A DNA stretch of 64,000 nt from Streptomyces sp. ML-6 (GTDB taxonomy: Bacteria > Actinomycetota > Actinomycetes > Streptomycetales > Streptomycetaceae), in the NCBI RefSeq assembly GCF_030116705.1, contig NZ_JAOTIK010000001.1, positions 5,670,501 to 5,734,500 of the forward strand. The letters are read 5' to 3'. The translations under genes were made by a program, and so were the position numbers. The stretch's first letter is position 1; each line of letters opens with the position of its first letter. The notes beneath the pieces were generated by a model. That model was not told where the DNA came from. It saw only the letters and a list, made by a program, of their open reading frames with translations, and ran no database searches. Shown here in pieces: positions 44,901 to 53,469 of the stretch.

Positions 44901-45902
44901 CTCGACCGCGTCCTCGCCGTGCCCGTCGGTCACGACGAGCAGCCGGGACGTCATGGACAGCGCGTCCTTGCCCGACAGACCGCGCCGCACCTCGGCCGCG
45001 TACGAGGCGCGGCGGCGCAGCTCCGGACTGATCTGGCGGGCGAGCTGGGGTGCGGACGGGGCGATCCGGCGGGCGGCGACCGGCCCGTCGAACTGCTCGG
45101 GGTCGAGCAGGTGCGGCATCCACTTGGCCCACTCCCAGTCCGCCAGCCGGTCCCCGGGCACGGCGAGCGCCATCGCGACGTCGTCGGGGGCGTGGGTGGC
45201 GGCGGTCTGGACGAGCAGGGCGCGCGCGACGCGCAGACAGTCCTCGCGCGGACCGATGACGCTGATGTTGCCGACCCGGTCGAGCGGGACGGTGAGCGGG
45301 AGTTCGGTGCCGGTGCGGAAGCGGTCCATCAGCGCCGACGCCTCGTTGAGCATGAAGGTGTCGGGCGGCGAGAGGACCGAGGAACCCTGCTGGGCGACCT
45401 TCAGGTCACGCACCGGCATCTCGCCCGTGCCGACGCGCACCCGCAGGAAGTCGTCGTCGAGCCGGCGGCGCTCCCAGAGCCGGGCCGGGTCGCGGACTAT
45501 GTCGTACAGGGCGTGCGGCGGCGGGTTGAGCACCTCGGCCCGCTCCGCCCGCTCGCGCTCCTCGACCGACAGCTCCTCGCGCAGGTCCTCCAGATAGGCG
45601 AGGTAGGCCTCGCGCTGGGTGCGGCGGGTGCGCTGGGCCTTGCCGCGCTGCGAGAAGACGAGCACCAGGGAGCCGATGACGGTGACGAGCAGGATGATCG
45701 CCCCGAGCCCGGCGAACTGGCTGTTGCGCACGACCGTCATCATCACGACGGAGGACATCACTCCGGCCACGGGCAACAACGACATCGCGATGTTGCCCGA
45801 CTTGCCCTCGGGAAGGTTCGGCGGCGCCTCGATGGTGCGCGCCTCGGAGGCGGCCGGCGGCCGGGTGGTCCTGGCCGGGCGGTGGATCAGTCGGGTACTC
45901 AT
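41931..45902 (-). CDS. eccC: Type VII secretion ATPase EccC
   Basis: A 1323-residue FtsK/SpoIIIE-type motor. Two membrane helices near the N-terminus (SLLPVAGVMSSVVMMTVV and LGAIILLVTVIGSLVLVF, about residues 40-85) are followed by a DUF-type stalk and three ATPase domains. Their Walker A motifs are GATGSGKSELLRTL (about residue 490), GGPQSGKTTLLRTL (about 845) and GDSECGKTNLLKTI (about 1130). Single-chain EccC (EccCa and EccCb fused) is usual in Streptomyces. It is the motor that recognises WXG100 substrates and drives export through the inner membrane. It is encoded 60 bp downstream of the MinD-like gene. Confidence 0.96.
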   Translation of the reverse strand: MSTRLIHRPARTTRPPAASEARTIEAPPNLPEGKSGNIAMSLLPVAGVMSSVVMMTVVRNSQFAGLGAIILLVTVIGSLVLVFSQRGKAQRTRRTQREAYLAYLEDLREELSVEERERAERAEVLNPPPHALYDIVRDPARLWERRRLDDDFLRVRVGTGEMPVRDLKVAQQGSSVLSPPDTFMLNEASALMDRFRTGTELPLTVPLDRVGNISVIGPREDCLRVARALLVQTAATHAPDDVAMALAVPGDRLADWEWAKWMPHLLDPEQFDGPVAARRIAPSAPQLARQISPELRRRASYAAEVRRGLSGKDALSMTSRLLVVTDGHGEDAVELPRPDDAVGLREMGVSVLHLLEQRIQEPGHVSVRITVDGDGVVIEDLREREPISAHGIVDEVGIPFAEGLARMLAPMRLSAESLVDAPLSGPVDFADLLGIDDVARLDLSRLWAPRGERAFLRVPIGISDSHQPVLLDLKESSELGMGPHGLCVGATGSGKSELLRTLVLALVATHPPEDLALVLVDYKGGATFAPFAELPHVAGVITNLENQAGLVERVHASLAGEVKRRQQVLKDAGNVADIGDYAALRADRRPDLDPLPHLFVVIDEFGELLTAKPDFIDLFLSIGRIGRSIGVHLLLSSQRIEGGKLKGLDTYLSYRLGLRTFSADESRTVLDTTDAFHLPPLPGFGYLKVDTSHYERFKASYVSGAYRGPVQRDEEQDTGPLALEYEAFNTLAEPETVAEEPKVRRRETGPTEMGVVVDQLREAAGPVRRIWLPPLPGAIALDKVAGPLDVGPRGMQLARRKGPLQVPLGLLDDPTKQWQGQWYLDLTVAGGHVAIIGGPQSGKTTLLRTLALSLALTHTPQEVGVYGLDLVGGGLQAISGLPHVGGVAGRADRERAGRTVEEVRGMLAVREELFREHNIDSVEQLRSLHTAGRLPQLASAEIVLVIDGFGALRDDFDELDDAVVDILKRGGGYGIHVVAGMLRWNDVRIATQSNFGTRVELRLNDPSESSVDRKLAQTLSPDEPGRILTDGKLFAQVALPRTDGLADVSDLGAVLEHTARTIRATWSGEVAQPVRILPHVLEPHLLPGPVAEPKRVPIGLDQTALAPALLDLFHHDQHLLVLGDSECGKTNLLKTIAHGLIERYGEEELVFAVMDPRRGLRGAIPEEFRGGYAYNPKMCAGLAAGIATELEKRLPDDRADTEDLEPGSWGSGPRIVILVDDYDVLTTAGQAPLDPFLPYIPSAVDIGLHFVLTRRVAGASRGMYDPLMLGLRESGASALLMAGDRSEGQLFPGVYATQQPPGRGVFIRRGQPNRLIQTVYTAE

Positions 45903-45963
45903 CGTCGTCCGTCACTCGGGGTCGGGCTCGGCATCGGGGAGCGGTGGTGTTGCCGGTCGGTGA

Positions 45964-47742
45964 TCAGTGCTGCTGCTGGGAGAGCCGGAACACGTCCGCG
46001 GCGAGCCGGGTGGCGGCCTCCCTGGTCGCGTGCGCCAGGAGTTCGGTGCGGATCTCGCCGCCGGCCGCCAGGTGCCGGTCGTACGGCAGGACCCGGACGC
46101 TCGCCCCGGTGGCCTCCAGCTTCTTCGCCGCCTCGGCGAGGTCGAGCCCGGGGTGCGGCACCAGTTCGCTGAGCACGACGACCGTGCCGGTGATCACGTG
46201 CCGGGGCAGCGACTGCATCCACTGGAGCACCGCGTACGTGCTGGTGATGCCCTCCAGCGTGGCGGGAGCGGCCAGCACCCGGGCCTGGGCGGCGGACAGC
46301 GCGACGCGGGCGACCTCGGCGGGCAGCGTCTCGCAGTCGACGACGGTGACGCCGAAGTAGCGGCGCAGCGACACCATGACCCGCTCGTACGCCCGGCTGT
46401 CCAGCATCGCGCCGATCTGGCCCTGGCTGCCGGGCAGCAGCCAGGCGTTGCCGGGGAGCTGGACGAGGTAACCGGTGATGTCGAGCAGCGACATCTGCGG
46501 CTCGATGATGCCCGCGAGGTCACCGGTGGTCCAGCGCAGCGTCTCGGCGCCGAGCCGCAGCGGCAGCGAGCCGAGCGCCGGGTCGGCCTCGACGAGGAGG
46601 ACCGGGTCCTGGCGGTAGTGCGCGTAGGTGGTGCCGAGCAGCGCGGCGACGGTGGACTTGCCCGCGCCGCCCCGGATGGAGGTGACGGCGATCTGCCGGC
46701 CGGTGGTCACGGGCTGCTGGAGCGTCTCGGCGGTGGCGGTGGTCCTGGCCACCTCGCGCGCGGCCGACGAGGACACGCTCACCCGCAGGGCGCGCGCGGC
46801 CCGCGTGGCGAACGGCTCCCCGCGCCGGGCCTTGAGCCCGACGGCGGCCAGACTCCGGTCCACGACGGGCCGGGAGTCGGGGGTGCGGTGCGAGCGGGTG
46901 CCCGGCGTGTACGCGGCGGCCTGCTCCTGGGCCGGAGTCTGGGCCGGGGCCTGGGTCTGGGCCGGGGTCTGAGCCGGGGCCTGGCTCTGCTGCTGCCCGA
47001 CGGCGGGCGCGGCTGCCGCCACCGCCTGCTGCTGTTCTTGATAGCCGGGGTGCTGCTGGGGTTTCTGGGCCTGTTGCTGTTCCTGGTACCCGGCGTACTG
47101 CTGAGGTTGCTGAGGCTGTTGGGGGGCCTGCTGGGGAGCCTGCTGTTCCTGGTGACCCGCGTACGGGACGGCCTGCGGCTGCTCCTGGTACCCGGCGTAC
47201 GCGGCCTGCTGCTGTCCCTGGTACCCGGGGTGCTGCTGGGAGTGCTGGGGCTGCTGGGCCTGTTGCTGTTCCTGGTACCCGGCGTACTGCTGGGAGTGCT
47301 GGGGCTGCTGGGCCTGTTGCTGTTCCTGGTACCCGGCGTACTGCTGGGGCTGCTGGGGCGCCTGCTGTTCCTGGTATCCGGCGTGCTGTTGGGCCTGCTG
47401 GGGCTGTTGGGGCGTGCTGTACGCCTGACCACCCTGGCCGTACGCCTGGTCCTGCTGACCGTACGCCTGGTCCTGAGCGGGAACGCCGTACGCCTGGTTC
47501 TGTGCGGCAGCGCCGTACGCGGACTGCCCCTGGACCTGGCCCTGCGCGGGGGTGCCGTACGCCTGCTGCCCCTGGGCCTGGGCCTGCCCCTGTGCGGGAG
47601 TGCCGTACGCCTGCGCGGGGGTGCCGTACCCCTGGCCGTCGGCACCCTGCGCCTGGCCGCCGGAGTCCTGCGCGCCCTCCTGGGCGGAGTTGCTCCTCAT
47701 GGCGCGCAGCACATCGCCCTGCCAGTTGTCTTCGTTCGGCAT
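45964..47742 (-). CDS. Q-rich MinD/EspI-like ATPase of the T7SS
   Basis: A 592-residue protein with two parts. Residues 1-290 are low-complexity: YGTPAQ repeats, then many copies of YAGYQEQQQAQQPQ-like units, then PAQTQAPAQTP. Residues about 300-590 form a ParA/MinD-type ATPase with IAVTSIRGGAGKSTVAALLG (deviant Walker A, about residue 360) and VLLVEADPALGSLPLRLGAE. This repeat-plus-ATPase layout matches EspI (Rv3876) of mycobacterial ESX-1, a regulator of secretion. It lies between EccD and EccC. ATG at 47742 has AGAAGGG upstream. Confidence 0.88.
   Translation of the reverse strand: MPNEDNWQGDVLRAMRSNSAQEGAQDSGGQAQGADGQGYGTPAQAYGTPAQGQAQAQGQQAYGTPAQGQVQGQSAYGAAAQNQAYGVPAQDQAYGQQDQAYGQGGQAYSTPQQPQQAQQHAGYQEQQAPQQPQQYAGYQEQQQAQQPQHSQQYAGYQEQQQAQQPQHSQQHPGYQGQQQAAYAGYQEQPQAVPYAGHQEQQAPQQAPQQPQQPQQYAGYQEQQQAQKPQQHPGYQEQQQAVAAAAPAVGQQQSQAPAQTPAQTQAPAQTPAQEQAAAYTPGTRSHRTPDSRPVVDRSLAAVGLKARRGEPFATRAARALRVSVSSSAAREVARTTATAETLQQPVTTGRQIAVTSIRGGAGKSTVAALLGTTYAHYRQDPVLLVEADPALGSLPLRLGAETLRWTTGDLAGIIEPQMSLLDITGYLVQLPGNAWLLPGSQGQIGAMLDSRAYERVMVSLRRYFGVTVVDCETLPAEVARVALSAAQARVLAAPATLEGITSTYAVLQWMQSLPRHVITGTVVVLSELVPHPGLDLAEAAKKLEATGASVRVLPYDRHLAAGGEIRTELLAHATREAATRLAADVFRLSQQQH
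47020..47430 (-). repeat. Tandem repeats encoding YxGYQEQQQ units
   Basis: The central part of the MinD-like gene contains repeated blocks rich in CTGTTGCTG and CTGGTACCCGGCGTA. A 54-bp unit encoding GYQEQQQAQQPQHSQQYA occurs twice in direct tandem near 47226-47340. The repeat keeps frame and probably varies in copy number between strains. Confidence 0.8.
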
Positions 47743-47795
47743 GTCTGCCCTTCTTTTTCGCCCTGCTGCCCCGCCGGGAGCACCTGCGAGTCGAC

Positions 47796-49169
47796 TCAGA
47801 ACTTGTTGAGCAGCTGTCCGTACACGCCGAACACCCCGACGGCGAGCGGGAACAGCCCCACCACACCGATGGATTCGACCAGATCGGCCACGCGCCGCAG
47901 CCGGACCTGCACGTGCTCGGGCGGCTGCACCGCCAGGACGAGCAGCGGCAGCACCGCGGCCACGCACAGCAGGGCGAGCGGTCCGGCGCCCCCGGCGTGC
48001 TGCATCCACAGCATGACCAGACGCACGATCAGGACCGCCGCGGCGGCGAAGAGCGCCACGACCTCGGCGACCAGCGGGAAGGCCCGCGCCCGCGAGAGCA
48101 GCACGAGGGCCACCAGCGAGGGGAGCGCCACGGTCCATACGGACGGCTTGTCGGCCAGCGTCAGCAGCCATCCGCCGGCCACGGCGGAGACCGCGGTGAC
48201 CACGGTCGCGAGGGCGAGGCCGCGGTGGGTGGCCGCCAGCGCGTTGCCCACCTGGTGCCGGCTGACGGAGGTGCCGCCGGAGCGGCGGTCGTCGAGCGCG
48301 GTGAGCCCGGACGCCGCCAGGGCGAGCCGGGGGAGCAGACCGAGCAGGACGACGGAGAAGACGGCCATCACCGCGCCGAGCCGGGCCGGATCGCCCTGGA
48401 CCGCGGCGACGACCTCCCACACCACGGTGATCACGGCAGTGGCGGCGGCCCCGATGAGCCCGCCCCGGCCGAGCGGCGAGAAGTAGCCGAGGAGCACCAG
48501 CGTCAGGGCCAGCGCCCCCGCCACGGCGGCCAGTCGGGCGGTGCCCGACCAGTCGTAGGCGTCCGCGGCGGTCCAGGCGGTGAGGATGCCGAGGCTGCCC
48601 GAGGCGAGCAGGAGCGCGGTCGCCAGCCCCCGGTTCCCCCGGCCGATCCGGGCGATCAGCGCACCGGCCGCCAGCAGGACGAACGTGACGGCCGCGAGGA
48701 CGCTGCTCAGCGCGTCCAGGGCGAACTCGCGACGGGCGAGCAGGGCGGCGACCACCGCGAAGGCCACGGAGGCCACGCCCGCACTGGTCCGGCGCGCGGA
48801 GGGGCGCCAGCGCCAGGTCTGCAGATCGAGGTCGTCGGCCACCAGGTCGGTGACGTCGTGCACGACCGGGGCGGGGGGTGCGGAGTGGGCCCGGACGAGC
48901 CGGAGCACGGCACCGTCCGCGATCCCCACCGAGGACAGCGTGCTGTCGTGCGGCAGCGCGGAACCGTCCGAAGTGATCAACTGCCGTGTCATCGGGCGTG
49001 CCGCCGCCCGGTCGTCCAGCAACTGCAGAATGTCCGGCAGCAGCTGCCCGATCGGGGTATCGGACGGCAGGACGATATCGGCCCGGCGTCGCTCACCGAC
49101 CAGGGTCACCCGGCTGAGCTGCGCTCGGGAAGTCGTTGCTGTGCTCACCACTTGACGGGAACCTATCAT
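47796..49169 (-). CDS. eccD: Type VII secretion membrane protein EccD
   Basis: A 457-residue protein with an N-terminal ubiquitin-like YukD domain (about residues 15-95, SRVTLVGERRRADIVLPSDT) and about eleven membrane helices (about 125-455), the standard EccD layout. EccD forms the large inner-membrane pore vestibule of the ESX complex together with EccB, EccC and EccE. The MIGSRQVV start lacks a clear ribosome site; a GTG 6-7 codons later is possible. The C-terminal tail is short (YGQLLNKF). Confidence 0.93.
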   Translation of the reverse strand: MIGSRQVVSTATTSRAQLSRVTLVGERRRADIVLPSDTPIGQLLPDILQLLDDRAAARPMTRQLITSDGSALPHDSTLSSVGIADGAVLRLVRAHSAPPAPVVHDVTDLVADDLDLQTWRWRPSARRTSAGVASVAFAVVAALLARREFALDALSSVLAAVTFVLLAAGALIARIGRGNRGLATALLLASGSLGILTAWTAADAYDWSGTARLAAVAGALALTLVLLGYFSPLGRGGLIGAAATAVITVVWEVVAAVQGDPARLGAVMAVFSVVLLGLLPRLALAASGLTALDDRRSGGTSVSRHQVGNALAATHRGLALATVVTAVSAVAGGWLLTLADKPSVWTVALPSLVALVLLSRARAFPLVAEVVALFAAAAVLIVRLVMLWMQHAGGAGPLALLCVAAVLPLLVLAVQPPEHVQVRLRRVADLVESIGVVGLFPLAVGVFGVYGQLLNKF

Positions 49170-49271
49170 CGCGACGTTTGAGGAGTCGGGCAGCTTGGCG
49201 TGCCCATGCTACTAGCGCCTTCTCCGTCCCCTTTGCGGGGAACTCTTTCTCTATTTTCCGGAATTAGAGAT

Positions 49272-49583
49272 TCACTGGGGATTCTTCGTCGATTCCCCGG
49301 TTTTATCCGGTTGCGCCGTTTTCGTCGGCTGCTGGTACTGCTGTTCCTGGCGCTGCTGCTTCTGCTGCTCGGCCTTCTGTTTCTCCATCATGTTCTGGAT
49401 GAAGGACCATCCCACGCACCCCGCGCACAGCACGGCGGTGATGGCGATCCCCGCGAACACCTTCCCGAGCCGCTCGTCGGCCGTGCGTCGTGCCCGCTGC
49501 GCGCCGAACAGCAGCGCGTCCCGCATCCTGCGCCGGCGGACCGCCACCGACTCCAGGAGCTGGCTGTCGTAATCCCGTGCCAT
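49272..49583 (-). CDS. Small T7SS-associated membrane protein
   Basis: A 103-residue protein starting MARDYDSQLLESVAVRRRRM. An amphipathic basic helix (residues 1-40) precedes one membrane segment (VFAGIAITAVLCAGCVGWSF), and a Gln/Lys-rich tail (EKQKAEQQKQQRQEQQYQQP) follows. It lies between EccD and the putative immunity genes, on the same strand. No named family is recognised; the position suggests a T7SS accessory subunit. Confidence 0.72.
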   Translation of the reverse strand: MARDYDSQLLESVAVRRRRMRDALLFGAQRARRTADERLGKVFAGIAITAVLCAGCVGWSFIQNMMEKQKAEQQKQQRQEQQYQQPTKTAQPDKTGESTKNPQ

Positions 49584-49764
49584 TCGTCTCGTCGTCCGTT
49601 GCCTCAGTCGTACGTTGCGTCGGTCATACGTCGCGTCGGTCCCGGTCGCTCGGCCGACGGCGCACCATACGGGAATCCCCCTGATTAACTCCTGAAACAT
49701 AGAGCATGTGCGATTGGGCAGTACAGCCCGGGTCGGAGCGCGAGCGGGCCCGGTGAACGGGCAT

Positions 49765-49802
49765 TACGCGTTCGTCACGGAACTACGCGTTCGTCACGGA
49801 AC
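49765..49802. repeat. Perfect 19-bp tandem duplication at a gene end
   Basis: TACGCGTTCGTCACGGAAC occurs at 49765-49783 and again at 49784-49802. The second copy includes the stop codon of the DUF6508-type gene (49794-49796), so the stop and its neighbours are duplicated. Confidence 0.85.
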
Positions 49803-50588
49803 GACGAAGGAACCGTCGCCCGCCGCCTCGTACCAGGCGCACAACGACGCGGCCACGGCGTCGAGCAGACCGTCGCCCGCCGCCCGTGCGATCGTCCCGT
49901 CGCAGAACCGCTCCCCGCGCACCACGGCCGTGGCCGCGCGCGCCGCGTCGGCCGGGCTCAGCCGGCCGTCGGCGGGCGCGACCGGCGGCGGGTTGTCCTG
50001 CCACAGGTAGGCGGGCGTCACCGCGCCGACGGCGGACAGCGCGCCCACCAGGCGCCGGAGCCGCTCGTCGTGCAGCGGGTAACTCATCCGCCAGGTGCCG
50101 TCGGGCTGCTTCCCGCCCTCGGACCACCGCACGTCGCGGTCCTCGTCCGTGAGCGCGGCGTACGCCTCCCGCAGCTCGCGCCACGCGTCGGCGTTCCCGC
50201 GGTCGAGCTGCTCCACCAGGCGCCGGTCGTCGGCCCCGGTCACGACACGGGCCAGCTCCTTCAGCGCCTCCAGGGAGGGAGCCGTGGCCAGGGAACCCGG
50301 CACGACCCGGCCGACGGTCCCCGGCCCCGCACCGCCCGCCAGCTCGGCGAGGGCGGCCGTGGGAGCGAGCCCCCGCGCCTTGGCCTCGTTCAGTTTCCCG
50401 GACCACGTGAGTCCGTCCTCGAAGCCGGCCGAGTCACCGGCCGGCCGCAGACACCAACCGGCCGCGTCATCCTCGTCGTTGGCCCACAGATACCCCATGG
50501 CCACGCCTCGGGCGTCGGCGACGGTGAGGTGACGGACCGGCTTGTCGGTCGTGCCGCGGTAGCGCGGCGCACCGGATGTGTACGGCAT
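49794..50588 (-). CDS. Immunity-like domain fused to DUF6508-type domain
   Basis: A 264-residue protein. Residues 1-115 (PVRHLTVADARGVAMGYLWA, NDEDDAAGWCLRPAG, KARGLAPTAALAELA, VVPGSLATAPS) are clearly paralogous to the whole of the next gene upstream. Residues about 118-264 (VTGADDRRLVEQLDRGNADA, AYLWQDNPP, AARAATAVVRGERFCDGTIA) resemble the family I know as DUF6508. Gene order (toxin, small paralogue, then this) points to an immunity or toxin-neutralising role. Start ATG at 50588 lies 3 bp after the paralogue's stop. Confidence 0.7.
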   Translation of the reverse strand: MPYTSGAPRYRGTTDKPVRHLTVADARGVAMGYLWANDEDDAAGWCLRPAGDSAGFEDGLTWSGKLNEAKARGLAPTAALAELAGGAGPGTVGRVVPGSLATAPSLEALKELARVVTGADDRRLVEQLDRGNADAWRELREAYAALTDEDRDVRWSEGGKQPDGTWRMSYPLHDERLRRLVGALSAVGAVTPAYLWQDNPPPVAPADGRLSPADAARAATAVVRGERFCDGTIARAAGDGLLDAVAASLCAWYEAAGDGSFVVP

Positions 50589-50590
50589 GG

Positions 50591-50992
50591 TCAGCTCGTG
50601 GCGGCGAGGCTCCTGACCGCGTCGGCGTTGGGCGCCTCGGTCAGGGAGCCGGGCACGACGTGGCTGCCGGCCGCCGGGTCCGACTGCGCGATCATCTCCG
50701 CCAGGGCAGCGGTCGGGGCCAGCCCCCGGGCCTTCGCGTCGTGGAGCTTCCGGGCCCACCGGCCACCCTTGTTGAACGCCTCGTCGCCGCCCGCCTTGCG
50801 GACCAGCCACCCGGCGGCGTCGTCCTCGTCGTTCGCCCACACGTAGCCGATCACCTCGCCGGACCGGTCCGCCACCGTCAGGTACTGGACGGGCTTGTCG
50901 GACCGGGAGCCGTAGCGCGGCGGCCCCCCGGGCGCCGCGTCGAACCTCAGATCCTCGTTCAGTCGCGGATTCGGCCGCTGTTCGCTGCTCAT
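50591..50992 (-). CDS. Putative immunity protein for the ADP-ribosyltransferase toxin
   Basis: A 133-residue acidic cytoplasmic protein with VQYLTVADRSGEVIGYVWAN, NDEDDAAGWLVRKAG, ARKLHDAKARGLAPTAALAE and VVPGSLTEAPNADAV. No named family is recognised. Its ATG at 50992 shares one base with the toxin's stop (TGATG), so toxin and this gene are translationally coupled, which is the usual arrangement for a cognate immunity gene. The following gene carries a second copy of the same domain. Immunity function is inferred from position. Confidence 0.72.
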   Translation of the reverse strand: MSSEQRPNPRLNEDLRFDAAPGGPPRYGSRSDKPVQYLTVADRSGEVIGYVWANDEDDAAGWLVRKAGGDEAFNKGGRWARKLHDAKARGLAPTAALAEMIAQSDPAAGSHVVPGSLTEAPNADAVRSLAATS

Positions 50993-53469
50993 CAGTGCGC
51001 CACTCCCTTGTTCGGCGGCAGAACCTCGCCGTAGACCTGGACCTGGCCATTCTCCATAAAGACGCGGGTCACCTTGAACTCGGAACCGCGGGCCAGGAGC
51101 AGCTCCCGTTCCGACACGTCGAACTTGGAGACCTTCTCCAGCCACAGGGCGGGCGTTCCCTTCGGCACACGGAGGTGCAGGATCGCCTCCTTGCCGGCGA
51201 AGCCGGACACCGGGTGGTTGCCGAGGGAGGTGGAGGTGTAGCCCTTGTCCGGATACGTCTGGCCCAGCATGTCGAGCGGGGAGTCCAGATCCAGGTGCCC
51301 CAGACCGGTACCCCGGACGACCATGATGTCGTCGGGCACGGGGCGGGTCGACATGACCCGGTCCATCTCGGCGATGTCGTGCAGCACCTCGGGCCGCGGA
51401 CCGTATCCCGAAGTGCCGCGCAGGTAGCCGTTCATGTCGTGGTACGACGGGAACGTCTCACCGGTGTAGTCCCAGAGGGCCTGCTTCGCGGACGGGTCCA
51501 GGTTGTCCACGTAGTCGTTCCAGTAGTCCCGGCCGTACTGGATCGCCGCCATGTCGTCGGCGAACGGGACCGTTCCCTCGGTGAGTTCGGCCGCGGCGAC
51601 CCGGTGCTTCTCGGCCGCCGTGAGGTCGTCGAAGTCGTCGGCCGACATGTGCGGCTTGTACGTGAAGTCGCTCCCCGAACCGCCGTTGCCCGTCCCGTCC
51701 GGGTCGGGGTGGCCGCCGGGCGGCGTGCCGTCGTCGGCACCGTGCACGATGTCGTCGGTGCTGCCGGTCGGGGCGAAGGGGTCGCCGTTGCCGGGGACGC
51801 CGTCACCGGTGTGCAAGGCGTCGTCGGTGTGCGTGACCGCGTCGTCGGTGTGCCCGCCGTACGGGTTGTCGGGCCCGCCGTTGTGCGGACCGTCGTTGTG
51901 CGGGGTGCCGGGACCGTCGTGGGACGGGGTGTGCGGGGCGTCCGGCGCGTGCGGGTTGGTGCCGGGCAGGTCGTGGCCGGGGCCGTGGAACCCGCTGGGC
52001 GGCAGGTTGTGCCCCGGGGTGGTGGGGAAGTGGTCGGTGGGAACGTGGCTGCTGACGCCGGGAACCTGGTTGCCGCCCGGGACGTGGTTCCCCGGACCGT
52101 ACGACACGTTGTCGAAGCCCCCGCCGGGCGGGTACGACGGCATGTCGGGGATGCCGTTCCCCGCGTGCACGCCCGCCGGTACCGGCTGCTGGATCTGCCA
52201 AGCCGTCGGCAGGGTGGTGCCGGGGACGGTGTCGTGCGGGATCGGAGTCGGGTCGACCACGCCGTTCGGGGCGACCAGGTTCCCGTTGGGATCCAGGATG
52301 CGGCCGTCGGGCAACTGCACCGAACCATCGGGGAGTTTGGGGATGTCGATGGTGCCGATGCCCTTGAGGCCCTGGGTGATGTCGCCGATCTTGGAGAGGC
52401 CGGTGCCGGCGCCCTTGGCGATGTAGGTCATCGGGTCGATGAACTTGCCGGTCTTGCCGGCGACGGAGAGGGCCTTGGCGACGGCTCCGGCCTTGCCGGC
52501 GCCGGAGGCGGCGGCGCCGGCGCCGCCGGTGAAGACGGTGGTCAGGACGTTGAAGGTGACCGCGCCGGCGGCGCGGGCGGGGTTCTTGCCCCATTGGTCC
52601 CAGGCGACCAGGGCCTTGCCGGTTTCCTTCATGGCGGTGCGTGAGTCGCGGAGCCAGGAGGGGAGTTTGTCGTCGGGGAGGGTCCAGAACAGGGCGCCGG
52701 CGCCGGGGACGGCGGTGATGACGAGGCCGGTGGCGAGCTGGGCGAGGCCCTTCCAGGCCTGTCCCATGGCTTCCCAGCCGCCGAAGCCGACGAGGGTGCC
52801 CAGGCCCTTGATGGTGCCCCAGACGCCGTCGACGATCAGGCCGTCCCAGACGAAGGACTTGACCCAGTGGCCGACCTCGTACCAGTGGTGTTTCTCCTCG
52901 ACGGGGTCGCCCCAGGGGAGTTTGGCGTTCTTGAGGTCCTCGGCGTTGAAGCCGTACTGGTCCTTGCGTTCGGAGCCGTCCCCGGCGACCATCTGGGTGC
53001 CGCCGAACAGGGCGGTGATCTTGTTGTGGCAGGTGCGTTCGGCGGCCCAGAACGCGGCGACGGTCGCGGTGATGTCGTCACGGAGCTGGTTGTGCTCCTC
53101 GACCTTGTCGCCGTCGTACTCCCACTCGTCGTCGTCCTTGTTCTCGTTGACGAAGGTGGTGGCCTCGGTCTTGAGGCGGGCGAGTTTGGTGACGAGGGGG
53201 CGGATCTCGGTGGCGTAGTCGGACAGGGAGGTGGCGACCTTCTCGAGGTCGTCGGCGAAGGTGTCGGCCCGGTCCCTGACGGGTTTCGTCGAGGCGAACA
53301 GCTGCTCGGCCTCGGGGGCCTTGTAGTAGGCGGACAGGGCCTGGAACTGGGTGTGGACGGAGGAGCCGGTCTCGCGGATGTGGCCGGCGTCCTTCGTCAG
53401 GGACGCGTGGTCCTTCTCCAGCCGGCCCAGGTCACCGGTGTACTGGGGGATCGCCTCGGGCTTGATCAT
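50992..53469 (-). CDS. T7SS polymorphic toxin with C-terminal ADP-ribosyltransferase
   Basis: An 825-residue effector. Residues 1-110 form a helical WXG/LXG-like head ([20 protein letters not shown], with a YxxxE pattern). Residues about 190-340 are Trp-rich then hydrophobic ([20 protein letters not shown]), and 375-650 are a Gly/Pro/Asn/His linker. The last 150 residues are an ADP-ribosyltransferase fold of the R-S-E class: [12 protein letters not shown] (Arg), [10 protein letters not shown] (STS) and [17 protein letters not shown] (ExE). Such toxins transfer ADP-ribose from NAD+ to target proteins. The first 378 residues are almost identical to the deaminase toxin at 58415. It overlaps the DUF6507-type gene by ATGA. 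Confidence 0.9.
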   Translation of the reverse strand: MIKPEAIPQYTGDLGRLEKDHASLTKDAGHIRETGSSVHTQFQALSAYYKAPEAEQLFASTKPVRDRADTFADDLEKVATSLSDYATEIRPLVTKLARLKTEATTFVNENKDDDEWEYDGDKVEEHNQLRDDITATVAAFWAAERTCHNKITALFGGTQMVAGDGSERKDQYGFNAEDLKNAKLPWGDPVEEKHHWYEVGHWVKSFVWDGLIVDGVWGTIKGLGTLVGFGGWEAMGQAWKGLAQLATGLVITAVPGAGALFWTLPDDKLPSWLRDSRTAMKETGKALVAWDQWGKNPARAAGAVTFNVLTTVFTGGAGAAASGAGKAGAVAKALSVAGKTGKFIDPMTYIAKGAGTGLSKIGDITQGLKGIGTIDIPKLPDGSVQLPDGRILDPNGNLVAPNGVVDPTPIPHDTVPGTTLPTAWQIQQPVPAGVHAGNGIPDMPSYPPGGGFDNVSYGPGNHVPGGNQVPGVSSHVPTDHFPTTPGHNLPPSGFHGPGHDLPGTNPHAPDAPHTPSHDGPGTPHNDGPHNGGPDNPYGGHTDDAVTHTDDALHTGDGVPGNGDPFAPTGSTDDIVHGADDGTPPGGHPDPDGTGNGGSGSDFTYKPHMSADDFDDLTAAEKHRVAAAELTEGTVPFADDMAAIQYGRDYWNDYVDNLDPSAKQALWDYTGETFPSYHDMNGYLRGTSGYGPRPEVLHDIAEMDRVMSTRPVPDDIMVVRGTGLGHLDLDSPLDMLGQTYPDKGYTSTSLGNHPVSGFAGKEAILHLRVPKGTPALWLEKVSKFDVSERELLLARGSEFKVTRVFMENGQVQVYGEVLPPNKGVAH

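Noticed and set aside
41265..46172. A 1635-codon plus-strand open frame opposite EccC
   Set aside because: Antisense to the strongly supported EccC gene; very long shadows are expected opposite GC-rich genes with strong codon bias.
47020..47430. Q-rich repeat DNA considered as a CRISPR or integron-like array
   Set aside because: The repeats are in frame and encode YAGYQEQQQ units of the MinD-like protein; there are no spacers.
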